DNA from: an uncultured Desulfovibrio sp.
GTDB taxonomy: Bacteria > Desulfobacterota > Desulfovibrionia > Desulfovibrionales > Desulfovibrionaceae
DNA length: 64,000 bases
Reading direction: 5' to 3'
Assembly: GCA_913063155.1 (NCBI GenBank)
Contig: CAJXYU010000002.1
Location: forward strand, 372,001 to 436,000
Shown here piece after piece: positions 31,474-39,436 of the stretch (position 1 is the first letter of the stretch; each line of letters opens with the position of its first letter). The position numbers and the translations under genes are program-made. Under the pieces are notes generated by a model, which searched no databases, was not told the origin of the DNA, and saw nothing but the letters and a program-made list of their open reading frames with translations.

Positions 31474-32668
31474 TGTTTGACTCCTGATTGACGGGCAGAC
31501 GCACCGTGAAGGTGGAGCCGAGGCCGGGCCTGCTGGTCACGGAGATGTCTCCCTTGTGTTCGCTGACGATGCGGTAGCAGGTGGAAAGTCCTATGCCGAT
31601 GCCTCTGCCCACCCCCTTGGTGGTGAAGAAGGGATCGAACAGCTTGCCCATGTGTTTTTCGGGGATGCCGCAGCCCGTGTCCTCCACCTGGAGGCATATG
31701 TATCCGTCCTCGTCGGGAAAGGTGCGTACCGTGATGGCGCCCGGATTCATGCCGATGGCGTCCGTGGCGTTGATGAGCAGGTTGAGCAGCACCTGCTTGA
31801 GCTGCGGCGCTTCCGCGTATATGTCCGGCAGGGCCGGAGCCAGCCGGATATTCACCTCCAGGGGAGGTTGTTTCTTGAGGTGGTAGTGCAGCAGCTGGAG
31901 TGTTTCGGTGACCACGTGGTTCAGGTTTACCGGCGTGAAGTATGCCGAACTGGGATGCCCGAAGTCCAGCAGGCCGCGTACGATGTCGCGGCAGCGGTTG
32001 CATTCGTTGAGAATTGTCTGGGTGTATTCCCGGAAGTCCTCGGCGGCCTCGGGAGGCAATAGTGGGCCCACGGCGTCGAGCCTGCGCCGCAACCCCTCGG
32101 CGTAGCCGGAGATGGCCATGAGAGGGTTGTTGACCTCATGGGCAACGCCCGTGGCCAGCATGCCGATGGTGGCCATTTTTTCGGCCTGGTAGTACTTGGC
32201 CTGGTATTCCCTTTCCTTGGTCACGTCCCGTTTGAAGATGAGCACCAGAGGCTCGGACAGGTCCGGGCTGGTCAGTGGCGAGGCCACCATGTCGAATTGG
32301 AGCTTGCGCCCCTTGATGCGGAAGAAGGCGTTTTCCTTGTTGACCTCGCCTGTTTCCAGGGACCTGAAGGCCGGGCATTCCGGACAGGGGGTGTCCTGTT
32401 GTCGGAAGATTTCGTAACAGAAGCGCCCCTCGGGGGAGATGTCGCCGAAGAGTTCGGTAAAGACGCGGTTCACGGAAATGATGCGCAGGTCCGTGGAAAG
32501 AACCATCATGACGTCGGTGATGCCGTCCAGGATGGCCGCAATTTCGCGTCGGTTCTTTTCGGATTCGATGTTGGCCGAGCGCAGCTCCACGATCTTTTGC
32601 TGCAGCTCCTGGAAATAACCGAGCTTGGAGTGTTCGATGCCGATGAGGTCGTTAAGGCCTGTGGGCAT
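31466..32668 (-). CDS. PAS-domain sensor histidine kinase
   Basis: A 400-residue soluble kinase. A PAS domain spans about residues 45-165 and contains CYEIFRQQDTPCPECPAF, a cysteine motif seen in redox- or metal-responsive PAS kinases. The phospho-acceptor is the His of GVAHEVNNPL near residue 200, and the ATPase domain has NLLINATDAI and DTGCGIP. No membrane segment is seen, so it senses an internal signal. I start at the ATG at 32668, which overlaps the previous stop as TAATG. It pairs with the sigma-54 regulator that overlaps its 3' end. The signal could be aldehyde, redox state or alcohol; none is shown. Confidence 0.9.
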   Translation of the reverse strand: MPTGLNDLIGIEHSKLGYFQELQQKIVELRSANIESEKNRREIAAILDGITDVMMVLSTDLRIISVNRVFTELFGDISPEGRFCYEIFRQQDTPCPECPAFRSLETGEVNKENAFFRIKGRKLQFDMVASPLTSPDLSEPLVLIFKRDVTKEREYQAKYYQAEKMATIGMLATGVAHEVNNPLMAISGYAEGLRRRLDAVGPLLPPEAAEDFREYTQTILNECNRCRDIVRGLLDFGHPSSAYFTPVNLNHVVTETLQLLHYHLKKQPPLEVNIRLAPALPDIYAEAPQLKQVLLNLLINATDAIGMNPGAITVRTFPDEDGYICLQVEDTGCGIPEKHMGKLFDPFFTTKGVGRGIGIGLSTCYRIVSEHKGDISVTSRPGLGSTFTVRLPVNQESNNA

Positions 32669-33810
32669 TACCAGGCCTCCCGGCAAATATCCATGAGGTC
32701 GGTCCAGTCCGCTTCGCGGGGATTGCTCACATAGCAGGCGTCCTTGACGGCCATTTTACAGATGGTCTCCAGCCTGGAATCGTCGGGGATCAGTTCCCGC
32801 AGCCGCGTTGTCACTCCCAGTTCGTTGAAAAGATTTTCCAGCGTGGCGATGCCGGCAAGCCCGGTCTCCTTGCTGGAACACAGTCTGGGGCCGACGATCA
32901 TCCTGCCGATGTCTCCCATGATCTCCGGGCAGGCGCTCAGATTGTAACGCATGACCGAAGGCAGCAGCACCGGGTGCACCAACCCGTGCAGCACATCGTA
33001 GATGCCGCCCAGGGAATGGGCCAGTGCATGCAGGATGCCGAGGCCCGCGTTGCTGAATGCCATGCCCGCCGATGTGCTGGCGATGGACAGCTGCTCCAGG
33101 GCATGCGGGTCCCGTTCCAGGGCGGCGGGCTTGATGTATTGGACGAAGAGTTCGATGGCTTTCTGGGAATGCATGCGGGTGAAGGGTGAGGCCAGCTTGG
33201 AAACGTGGGATTCCACGGCATGGGCCAGAGCATCGATGGCCGAGGCAATGATCAGACTCTTGCTCTTGGTGGAGAGCAGCAGCGGATCGATAATGGAGAT
33301 GTTGGCCACCAGGGACCGGCTGATGATGGACATCTTCACCTCGCGTTCCACGTCGGTGATGATGCAGAACTGGGAAATGTCCGAACCGCTGCCGGCCGTG
33401 CTGGGGATGAGGATCATGGGCGGCAGGGGACGCATGATTCTGTTGGCCCCTTCATAGTCCCTGATCCTGCCGCCGTTGCCCGCCAGGATGCCGATGCCCT
33501 TGGTGGCGTCCATGGGACTGCCCCCGCCCAGGCAGACCAGCACGTCGCAGCCCTCACGGCGGTAGATTTCGGCCCCCTCGTGGATCTGGTAATCCCTTGG
33601 GTTGGAGTCCACATTGTTGAAATAGACGGACTTCAGGCCGTCCTCGTCCAGGATTTCCCTGACCTTGTTCACCCAGATGGTGTCGTTGAGTCCCTTGTCG
33701 CTGACCAGCAGGACGCGTTTGGCGCCCACCCTGCGGGCACACTGGGCCAGATGTCTGACGCTGCCGTTACCGAAGATGATGTCCGGAATGGCGAATTTGG
33801 TGATGAGCAT
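32668..33810 (-). CDS. Second iron-containing alcohol dehydrogenase
   Basis: A 380-residue Fe-alcohol dehydrogenase paralogue. It keeps the nucleotide loop LGGGSPMDATKGIG and metal ligands in AIDALAHAVESH and HALAHSLGGIYDVLHG. It differs widely from the enzyme at 28660. It is cotranscribed and overlaps by 1 base with the histidine kinase, an unusual place for a catabolic enzyme. It may be a low-level enzyme that produces the signal the kinase reads, or a sensor subunit. A good sigma-70 promoter lies upstream. The substrate is not determined. Confidence 0.88.
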   Translation of the reverse strand: MLITKFAIPDIIFGNGSVRHLAQCARRVGAKRVLLVSDKGLNDTIWVNKVREILDEDGLKSVYFNNVDSNPRDYQIHEGAEIYRREGCDVLVCLGGGSPMDATKGIGILAGNGGRIRDYEGANRIMRPLPPMILIPSTAGSGSDISQFCIITDVEREVKMSIISRSLVANISIIDPLLLSTKSKSLIIASAIDALAHAVESHVSKLASPFTRMHSQKAIELFVQYIKPAALERDPHALEQLSIASTSAGMAFSNAGLGILHALAHSLGGIYDVLHGLVHPVLLPSVMRYNLSACPEIMGDIGRMIVGPRLCSSKETGLAGIATLENLFNELGVTTRLRELIPDDSRLETICKMAVKDACYVSNPREADWTDLMDICREAW

Positions 33811-33848
33811 GTGTGTTGCGGCTCCTCTCTCATTGGCGGGTTACCGCA

Positions 33849-33878
33849 AGTATAGAACTGAAAACGATCTTATGACAA
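33849..33878 (-). promoter_or_regulatory. Putative sigma-70 promoter of the dehydrogenase-kinase-regulator operon
   Basis: On the minus strand, TTGTCA (33873-33878) and TATACT (33849-33854) are 18 bases apart, and the -10 box is 39 bases from the ATG at 33810. Both hexamers match five of six consensus bases. Confidence 0.6.
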
Positions 33879-34066
33879 GGTGTTAAGCATTTGTTGTCTG
33901 CCCGGGTGGTTATGGGCGGTCTGCCGGGGTATGACCGGCATACGTTCCTTTGCACGGTGCCGTGCGTGTGCATCTGCTCCGGCAAGGGAACGGAAAATCC
34001 TGTTCAACAGAACCATATATGATATGTAGGGAGTCAACTCGAAATAGCGTCAACCAAGGAGTGAAC

Positions 34067-34519
34067 ATGATTTCCTTGAACGTGAACGGGAAGAAGCATC
34101 GGGTGGACGTGGCTCCGGAGACCCCCCTCCTGTGGGTTCTGCGCGACAACCTGGGCATTACCAGCGTCAAGTACACCTGCGGCGAGGGCGAGTGCGGCAA
34201 CTGTACGGTGCTCATCGATGGCCGGGCCGAGCGCTCCTGCGTCACCATGGTGAAGAGCGTCCAGGGCAGCGAGATCGTCACTATCGAGGGGCTGGCCGAG
34301 GACCACCCCGTGAAGTTGGCCTGGATCGAAAAGCAGGTGCCTCAGTGCGGCTATTGCCAGCCGGGCATGATGCTCCAGGCCGTGGACGTGTTGTCCAACA
34401 ACCCGACTCTGTCGGACGGCGATATCGTCCAGTCCATGGACGACTTCATCTGCCGTTGCGGCAGTCATCCCCGAATTGTTCCGGCCATGAAGCTGGCTGC
34501 GGCAATGATGAAAAAATAG
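34067..34519 (+). CDS. 2Fe-2S subunit of a molybdenum aldehyde/heteroaromatic dehydrogenase
   Basis: A 150-residue small subunit of the xanthine dehydrogenase family (IorA/CoxS type). The N-terminal plant-type 2Fe-2S cluster is CGEGECGNC plus SC near residues 40-60; the second cluster is CGYCQPG and CRCGSHPR. It passes electrons from the Mo centre. AAGGAG precedes the ATG at 34067. It has no signal peptide and is probably co-exported through Tat with the large subunit 11 bases downstream. It is divergent from the alcohol dehydrogenase operon. Confidence 0.9.
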   Translation: MISLNVNGKKHRVDVAPETPLLWVLRDNLGITSVKYTCGEGECGNCTVLIDGRAERSCVTMVKSVQGSEIVTIEGLAEDHPVKLAWIEKQVPQCGYCQPGMMLQAVDVLSNNPTLSDGDIVQSMDDFICRCGSHPRIVPAMKLAAAMMKK

Positions 34520-34530
34520 GAGCCTGCGCC

Positions 34531-36678
34531 ATGAGGACCGATATGACACGACGCAATTTTCTCAGAAGCGGTTGTCTGCTGATCGCGGCGGCAGTCACCC
34601 CCGCCGGAGTCATGACCTTTGTGAACGCTTCCTCGGGATTCGCTGGGGCCGGAAAGAATTTCAAGCCTCACGCTTTTGTGGAGATTTCTCCGGACGAAGA
34701 GGTGACCGTCCGGGTTGGGCAGACGAACCTTGGCCAGGGCACCCACACGGGTATCGCCATGATCGTGGCGGAGGAACTGGACGCTGACTGGGAAAAGATT
34801 CAGGTACGGATGGCCCTGGCGGGCGATCCGTTCAAAGATCCAGTCTGGGGTGGACAGTTCACGGGCGGAAGCACCAGCATTCGCCATCGCTGGGAGCTGA
34901 TCCGTACAGCCGGCGCCGCAGCCCGGGCCGTACTGGTGGAGGCTGCGGCACAAACCTGGGGAGTGCCTGCGGCCAGGTGCCGTACCGTTCCCGGCAAGGT
35001 CATGGCTCCGGATGGCCGCAGCTTGTCCTACGGCACGCTGGTACCCACAGCAGTCACCCTGCCGGTGCCGCAAAATCCCGTGCTCAAGGCAGCCAGGGAG
35101 TATAAAATCATCGGGTCGGAAAAACAGCGCCTGGACATTCCGGACAAGGTGCAGGGCCGCACCAGGTTCGGCATCGACGTGAACATTCCCGGCATGTGCG
35201 TCGCCGTGATCGCCCGTCCGCCGCACTACCTGGCCGAGCCCATGGTCTTTGATGCGGAAGCGGCCAAGGCCGTTCCCGGCGTCATCGAGGTGGTGCCTAT
35301 GGGCGACAGGGTGGCGGTTTGTGCGGAGACCACCTTTGCGGCCATGAAAGGGCGCAGGGCTTTGAAAGTCAACTGGTCCAAGAGCAAACATGCGGATCTG
35401 GATACCGCCGCAGTGGACAAAACTCTGCGGGCGGGACTGAAGCGAAAGGGGGCGGTGGCCCAGAGCGGAGGCGACGCCGCAACCGCCTTGTCCGGAGCGG
35501 TCAAAACTTTGGAGGCCTCGTTTTACGTCCCCTATATCGCCCACGCCCAGGTGGAGCCCACCAACTGCACGGCCCACGTGGAAAAGGGGCGCTGCCGCAT
35601 ATGGGCGCCCACCCAGGGACAGTCGACGGCCCAGTCCGTGGGGGCGGGTATTACCGGACTGCCCCTGGAGAAGGTCGAGGTCATGACCACGCCCGCCGGC
35701 GGCGGTTTCGGACGCAGGAGCGAGGCCGACGTCATCGAGGAGGCGGTCAGCCTGTCCCAAATCATGAAGCGGCCGGTCAAGGTCATGTGGACCCGTGAGG
35801 ATGAATTCGCACATGACGTGTTTCGGCCCGGCAGCGTCTGCGTCATCCAGGCGGGGCTGGATTCCGGGGGCGATGTGACGGCTTGGGTCCACAAGATCGC
35901 CTCGCCCTCCATCATGGCCCGGCTCATGCCCGGCAACATCCGAAACGGTGTGGACGAGTCCTCGGTGGATGGCGTTACCACCATGTGCTACTCCATTCCC
36001 AATCGGCTCGTGGAATACGTGACGACAGACCTGCCGATTCCGGTGGGGTGGTGGCGATCCGTGGGCAACACCATCAACTGTTTCACTGTGGAGTCGTTTA
36101 TGGATGAACTGGCCCATGCCGCAGGCCGGGATCCGCTTCAATTCCGGCTCGATCATATGGAAAAGGGCTCTCGGCCCCATGATGCGCTTTCCTTGCTGGC
36201 CACGAAATGCGGTTGGGACAAACCGCTTTCCGAAGGACACGGCAGGGGGGTGGCCGTGACCGACTGCTTCGGCTCCTCCGCAGCCCAGATGGTGGAGGTC
36301 TCGGTGCATCGCGGCACCGGGGAGATCACCATTTATCGGGCGGTATGCGCCGTGGACTGCGGCCCGGCCGTTTATCCCGAAGGCATCACGGCCCAGATGG
36401 AAGGCGGCATGCTCATGGGGCTCAGTGCGGCGCTCTATGAAAAGGTCGAGTTCGAAGGCGGCGGGGTGAAGACCGGCAACTACAGCGATTATCCGGTCCT
36501 GACGCTTTCCGACGTGCCCGAAATCGAGGTGTATATCGCCGAAAGCAGGCATTCCATCGGCGGCATCGGCGAGCCGGGCGTACCTGCCGCGGCTCCGGCC
36601 CTGGCCAACGCCGTTTTCGCCGCCACGGGCGTCCGTGTGCGGGAGCTGCCCATCGACAGGGAAAAGCTCAAGGCCTGA
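34531..36678 (+). CDS. Molybdopterin-binding large subunit of an aldehyde dehydrogenase (Tat-exported)
   Basis: A 715-residue catalytic subunit of the IorB/aldehyde-oxidoreductase type. A twin-arginine signal (MTRRNFLRSGCLLIAAAV) marks it as membrane-anchored or periplasmic. Molybdopterin-binding stretches are visible: APTQGQSTAQ, GGGFGRRSEAD, PIPVGWWRSVG and, at the end, IGGIGEPGVPAAAPALANA with the catalytic Glu. AGGAG lies before the ATG at 34531. With the two alcohol dehydrogenases divergent from it, oxidation of aldehydes made from alcohols is a reasonable inference. The usual cytochrome c partner subunit is not in the window. A strong terminator follows. Confidence 0.88.
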   Translation: MRTDMTRRNFLRSGCLLIAAAVTPAGVMTFVNASSGFAGAGKNFKPHAFVEISPDEEVTVRVGQTNLGQGTHTGIAMIVAEELDADWEKIQVRMALAGDPFKDPVWGGQFTGGSTSIRHRWELIRTAGAAARAVLVEAAAQTWGVPAARCRTVPGKVMAPDGRSLSYGTLVPTAVTLPVPQNPVLKAAREYKIIGSEKQRLDIPDKVQGRTRFGIDVNIPGMCVAVIARPPHYLAEPMVFDAEAAKAVPGVIEVVPMGDRVAVCAETTFAAMKGRRALKVNWSKSKHADLDTAAVDKTLRAGLKRKGAVAQSGGDAATALSGAVKTLEASFYVPYIAHAQVEPTNCTAHVEKGRCRIWAPTQGQSTAQSVGAGITGLPLEKVEVMTTPAGGGFGRRSEADVIEEAVSLSQIMKRPVKVMWTREDEFAHDVFRPGSVCVIQAGLDSGGDVTAWVHKIASPSIMARLMPGNIRNGVDESSVDGVTTMCYSIPNRLVEYVTTDLPIPVGWWRSVGNTINCFTVESFMDELAHAAGRDPLQFRLDHMEKGSRPHDALSLLATKCGWDKPLSEGHGRGVAVTDCFGSSAAQMVEVSVHRGTGEITIYRAVCAVDCGPAVYPEGITAQMEGGMLMGLSAALYEKVEFEGGGVKTGNYSDYPVLTLSDVPEIEVYIAESRHSIGGIGEPGVPAAAPALANAVFAATGVRVRELPIDREKLKA

Positions 36679-36707
36679 TGCCGAATAGGGCGGGAAAGAT
36701 ATGCATA

Positions 36708-36740
36708 AAAAAGGCCTTCGCAGGAGCGGAGGCCTTTTTC
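36708..36740. terminator. Bidirectional Rho-independent terminator
   Basis: AAAAAGGCCTTCG (36708-36720) pairs with CGGAGGCCTTTTT (36727-36739), one G-T pair, loop CAGGAG. It serves the dehydrogenase gene (+) and the convergent mgsA (-). Confidence 0.9.
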
Positions 36741-36769
36741 CTGGTGTTTTCGGAATTTGTCCGAGCAGT

Positions 36770-37243
36770 CTATTTCGGCAGAATGCGGTTCACGTACTCG
36801 AAATGTCCGCAATCCTTGATTTCGAATTCGCTGCTGAAGAAGGGCGAGGAAATGAGGAACTCCGCCGAGGACCGGTTGCTGGCCGTGGGGATGTTGTACA
36901 GGACCGCAAGACGCAGCAGGGCCTTGACGTCCACGTCGTGGGGCTGGGGTTGCATGGGATCCCAGAAAAAGATGAGTACATCCACCCTACCCTCGGCTAT
37001 GCGTGCGCCTAGTTGCTGGTCGCCGCCCAGTGGGCCGGATTGCAGCCGGGTGACGGTGATGTCGGAATCGTGTCCGGAGGATTCGGCATGCTCCTTGAGC
37101 ATGTTCTCGACCAGACGGCCGGTTGTGCCGGTGGCGACCAAGTTGTGCAGGGCAAAGACATCCCGGTTGCAGCTCACGAAGTCGAGCAGTTCTTCCTTGC
37201 AGTTGTCATGCGCCACTACCGCGATGTTCTTGATCGATCTCAT
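36770..37243 (-). CDS. mgsA: Methylglyoxal synthase
   Basis: Converts dihydroxyacetone phosphate to methylglyoxal and phosphate, relieving phosphosugar build-up. The 157-residue product carries the catalytic Asp in LGGDQQLGARI and the phosphate-site region VDVLIFFWDP, with the further conserved stretch DVKALLRLAVLYNIPTASN. AGAGG lies 7 bases before the ATG at 37243. It follows a DUF89 phosphatase gene by 27 bases on the same strand. Both act on sugar-phosphate metabolism stress, so co-expression makes sense. Confidence 0.93.
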   Translation of the reverse strand: MRSIKNIAVVAHDNCKEELLDFVSCNRDVFALHNLVATGTTGRLVENMLKEHAESSGHDSDITVTRLQSGPLGGDQQLGARIAEGRVDVLIFFWDPMQPQPHDVDVKALLRLAVLYNIPTASNRSSAEFLISSPFFSSEFEIKDCGHFEYVNRILPK

Positions 37244-37270
37244 GGTTTGGCCTCTTTGGTGCATTGTCGG

Positions 37271-38128
37271 TTATTTCTGATACAGGAACATGGAGTTTCC
37301 CAGGGAGCAATCCAGCAGTCTGCAGATCACGTCGCATTTCGCCTTGAAGGCGAAGAAGATGGAGCGTCCAGCACGGTTGTACAGAGATTCGAAGTTGCCC
37401 TGGCCCTTGCTGAGGACCACGTCGGCCCCGGCATAGGCGTCGAGGAATTCGGCTGTCCCCTGCTCGAGAATGGTTCCGCACGTTCTGCTTCCGGACGGCA
37501 TGATCGTGCAGAGCCGGTCCATGCCCACGAAACGGGCGTCTTCCAGCAGGGCGTCGTTGAGGATGGGCGCGCTGCGCACTGCGTAGGTCACGTTCACTCC
37601 CCGTTCATGCAGGAGTTCCACCAGAATGGTGTCCAGGCCGATTTCACCGGCATTGTCTCCGAGAATGAGCAGGCGCGCTCCCGGCTGCAGCTTCTTGAAG
37701 AACGGTCCGTAGGCCTTTTCGAGAAAGGCCATGTCGGTTTCATCGGAAAGGGCCTGCCGCCAGTCGAAGGACAGCTTGACGCCGAGGTCGATGTAGTTGC
37801 CGATGATGGACACGTTCAGGGCCGCGTGCAGGGGATTTCCGTGGGATCGGATTTGGGTGCGCAGGGCCGGGAGTATGGACATGACCTGTTCGTTGGCTTC
37901 GCGCTTGGCTTCGGCAAAGGGGTCCAGGACACCGAGGATCTCTGCCCCGAGGGGGTACAGATGTCCGGCCCAGTGGGGCACGGTCTGCCGCATGTCGAGA
38001 GTCGCCAGCTCCGCGCTCCAGGCCCGCACCAACTCTTCGTGTTTGTCCGGCTGGTCCGGCAGCGTGCGGCGGGCGCAGCGTAACCCCTGTTCCAACAGGC
38101 AGATGAGACATTCCAATTGAGGGTGCAT
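37271..38128 (-). CDS. DUF89 (ARMT1-like) metal-dependent phosphatase
   Basis: A 285-residue protein of the DUF89 damage-control phosphatase family. The N-terminal CLIC motif places it in the bacterial/archaeal subfamily with CxxC. The metal-site motif GDNAGEIGLD lies near residue 155, and KGQGNFESL near residue 245. Family members hydrolyse harmful sugar phosphates or overflow metabolites; the exact substrate here is unknown. GGAGAAGG precedes the ATG. It is upstream of mgsA in the same direction, which supports a role in sugar-phosphate damage or overflow control. Confidence 0.85.
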   Translation of the reverse strand: MHPQLECLICLLEQGLRCARRTLPDQPDKHEELVRAWSAELATLDMRQTVPHWAGHLYPLGAEILGVLDPFAEAKREANEQVMSILPALRTQIRSHGNPLHAALNVSIIGNYIDLGVKLSFDWRQALSDETDMAFLEKAYGPFFKKLQPGARLLILGDNAGEIGLDTILVELLHERGVNVTYAVRSAPILNDALLEDARFVGMDRLCTIMPSGSRTCGTILEQGTAEFLDAYAGADVVLSKGQGNFESLYNRAGRSIFFAFKAKCDVICRLLDCSLGNSMFLYQK

Positions 38129-38451
38129 ATGGTCCTTCTCCTTCGGGATCGGTTCTCAGCGGTACGGTAAGTGACCGTCTGCACGCAACCTAGTGTTTTT
38201 CGCCGCGGTCGGCAATCGGCACCCGTTTATTCGTTCAGAAAAGAAAATGAATTCACGGCTGGCTTATGCTGGTGGGCCATGGGCTGCTCGTCACCTGAAA
38301 AGGGTACCATTGACGTATTCTTTTTCCCGCACTAGAGAAACGCTTTCCCACTAGGCAACCTTCGGCAGGCATCCGGTCCGGAGCAATGGAGAGGACGAGG
38401 TTTCCGGAGCTGCCGTTTGTCATAATACATATCATCTGAAGGAGAAGTTTG
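38129..38451. other. Intergenic region before the acetate-type transporter
   Basis: No gene is seen here. It must hold the promoters of both divergent neighbours, but no convincing -35/-10 pair or sigma-54 site was found. Only the ribosome site GAAGGAG before 38452 is clear. Confidence 0.4.
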
Positions 38452-39006
38452 ATGGAATCCAAGCTAGCCAACCCGGCCCCGCTCGGACTGATGGGCTTTG
38501 GCATGACCACCGTGCTGCTGAATATCCACAATGCGGGGTTCTTTCCCATTTCGGCCATGATTCTTGCCATGGGCGTTTTCTTCGGGGGCATGGCCCAGAT
38601 CATCGCCGGAATCATGGAATTCAAGAAGGGCAACACCTTCGGCACCACCGCGTTCACGTCCTACGGCCTGTTCTGGCTGACTCTCGTGGCGCTGATCATC
38701 ATGCCCAAGCTGGGCTTTGCCGAAGCCACCCCGGACGCTTACATGGGCTGGTATCTGGTCATGTGGGGCATCTTCACCCTGTTCATGTTCCTGGGCGCCC
38801 TTAAGGGCAACAAGGTGATCAGATTCGTGTTTTTTTCCCTGACTCTGCTCTTTTTCCTGCTTGCAGTGCGCGACTTCACGGGCAATGAAGCCATCGGCGT
38901 CCTGGCCGGCTGGGAGGGCATTGTCTGCGGAGCTTCGGCCATTTATCTGGCCATGGCCGAAGTTCTGAACGAACAATACGATCGGGTGGTACTGCCCATC
39001 GGATAG
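38452..39006 (+). CDS. GPR1/FUN34/YaaH (SatP-like) acetate transporter
   Basis: A 184-residue membrane protein with six hydrophobic helices. It starts with the family motif NPAPLGLMGFGMTTVLLNIHNAG, the NPAPLGL signature of the acetate/succinate transporter family. GGMAQIIAGIMEFKKGNTFG is a second conserved block. The ATG at 38452 follows GAAGGAG. Acetate export or uptake fits an organism that oxidises lactate and ethanol incompletely to acetate. It forms a single-gene unit with its own terminator. Confidence 0.9.
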   Translation: MESKLANPAPLGLMGFGMTTVLLNIHNAGFFPISAMILAMGVFFGGMAQIIAGIMEFKKGNTFGTTAFTSYGLFWLTLVALIIMPKLGFAEATPDAYMGWYLVMWGIFTLFMFLGALKGNKVIRFVFFSLTLLFFLLAVRDFTGNEAIGVLAGWEGIVCGASAIYLAMAEVLNEQYDRVVLPIG

Positions 39007-39029
39007 AAGTCGGTCCATTCTTGAAAACG

Positions 39030-39066
39030 AAAGCCGTACGGATGAAACTGTGCGGCTTTTCCTTTT
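39030..39066 (+). terminator. Rho-independent terminator
   Basis: AAAGCCGTAC (39030-39039) pairs with GTGCGGCTTT (39050-39059, one T-G pair), then TCCTTTTTT, 24 bases after the transporter stop. Confidence 0.85.
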
Positions 39067-39436
39067 TTGGAAGTCTGGAAGTGGAAAGGCATGGGGACTG
39101 TGCAGGTTGTCGGATAAATTGAATATGATCGTTGTGTAAATATAGAATATTGTGATGTTGTGCTCGCCAACGGTTCCGTGAATGCTGTCGGGCAGTTCCG
39201 GTATGCTTGGTAAATGTTTCGCCTTCGATTCTGCACTAATGATTTTTCCCGGGCAACGGAAAATGGGTGTGTCGTCCGTCACCGGAATGATACTTGCGCA
39301 GACTGTTTCCCGATTGTAAATGGTGAATGTATATATATTACGTTCTAATAATTGCACTATTCTGAATAAGGAGTTACAGACTTGGATTATCTAAGTGACG
39401 TTTCATCGGGCTAACAACTAATGAAGGGGATGTTTT
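39067..39436. other. AT-rich intergenic region before a chemoreceptor gene
   Basis: No gene is seen here. The last 150 bases are AT-rich (TATATATATTACG near 39330) and presumably hold the chemoreceptor promoter. No clear sigma-28 or sigma-54 site was found. Confidence 0.4.

Noticed and set aside
34465..36552. 695-codon minus-strand frame
   Set aside because: It is the antisense shadow of the GC-rich Mo dehydrogenase, whose motifs are unmistakable on the plus strand.
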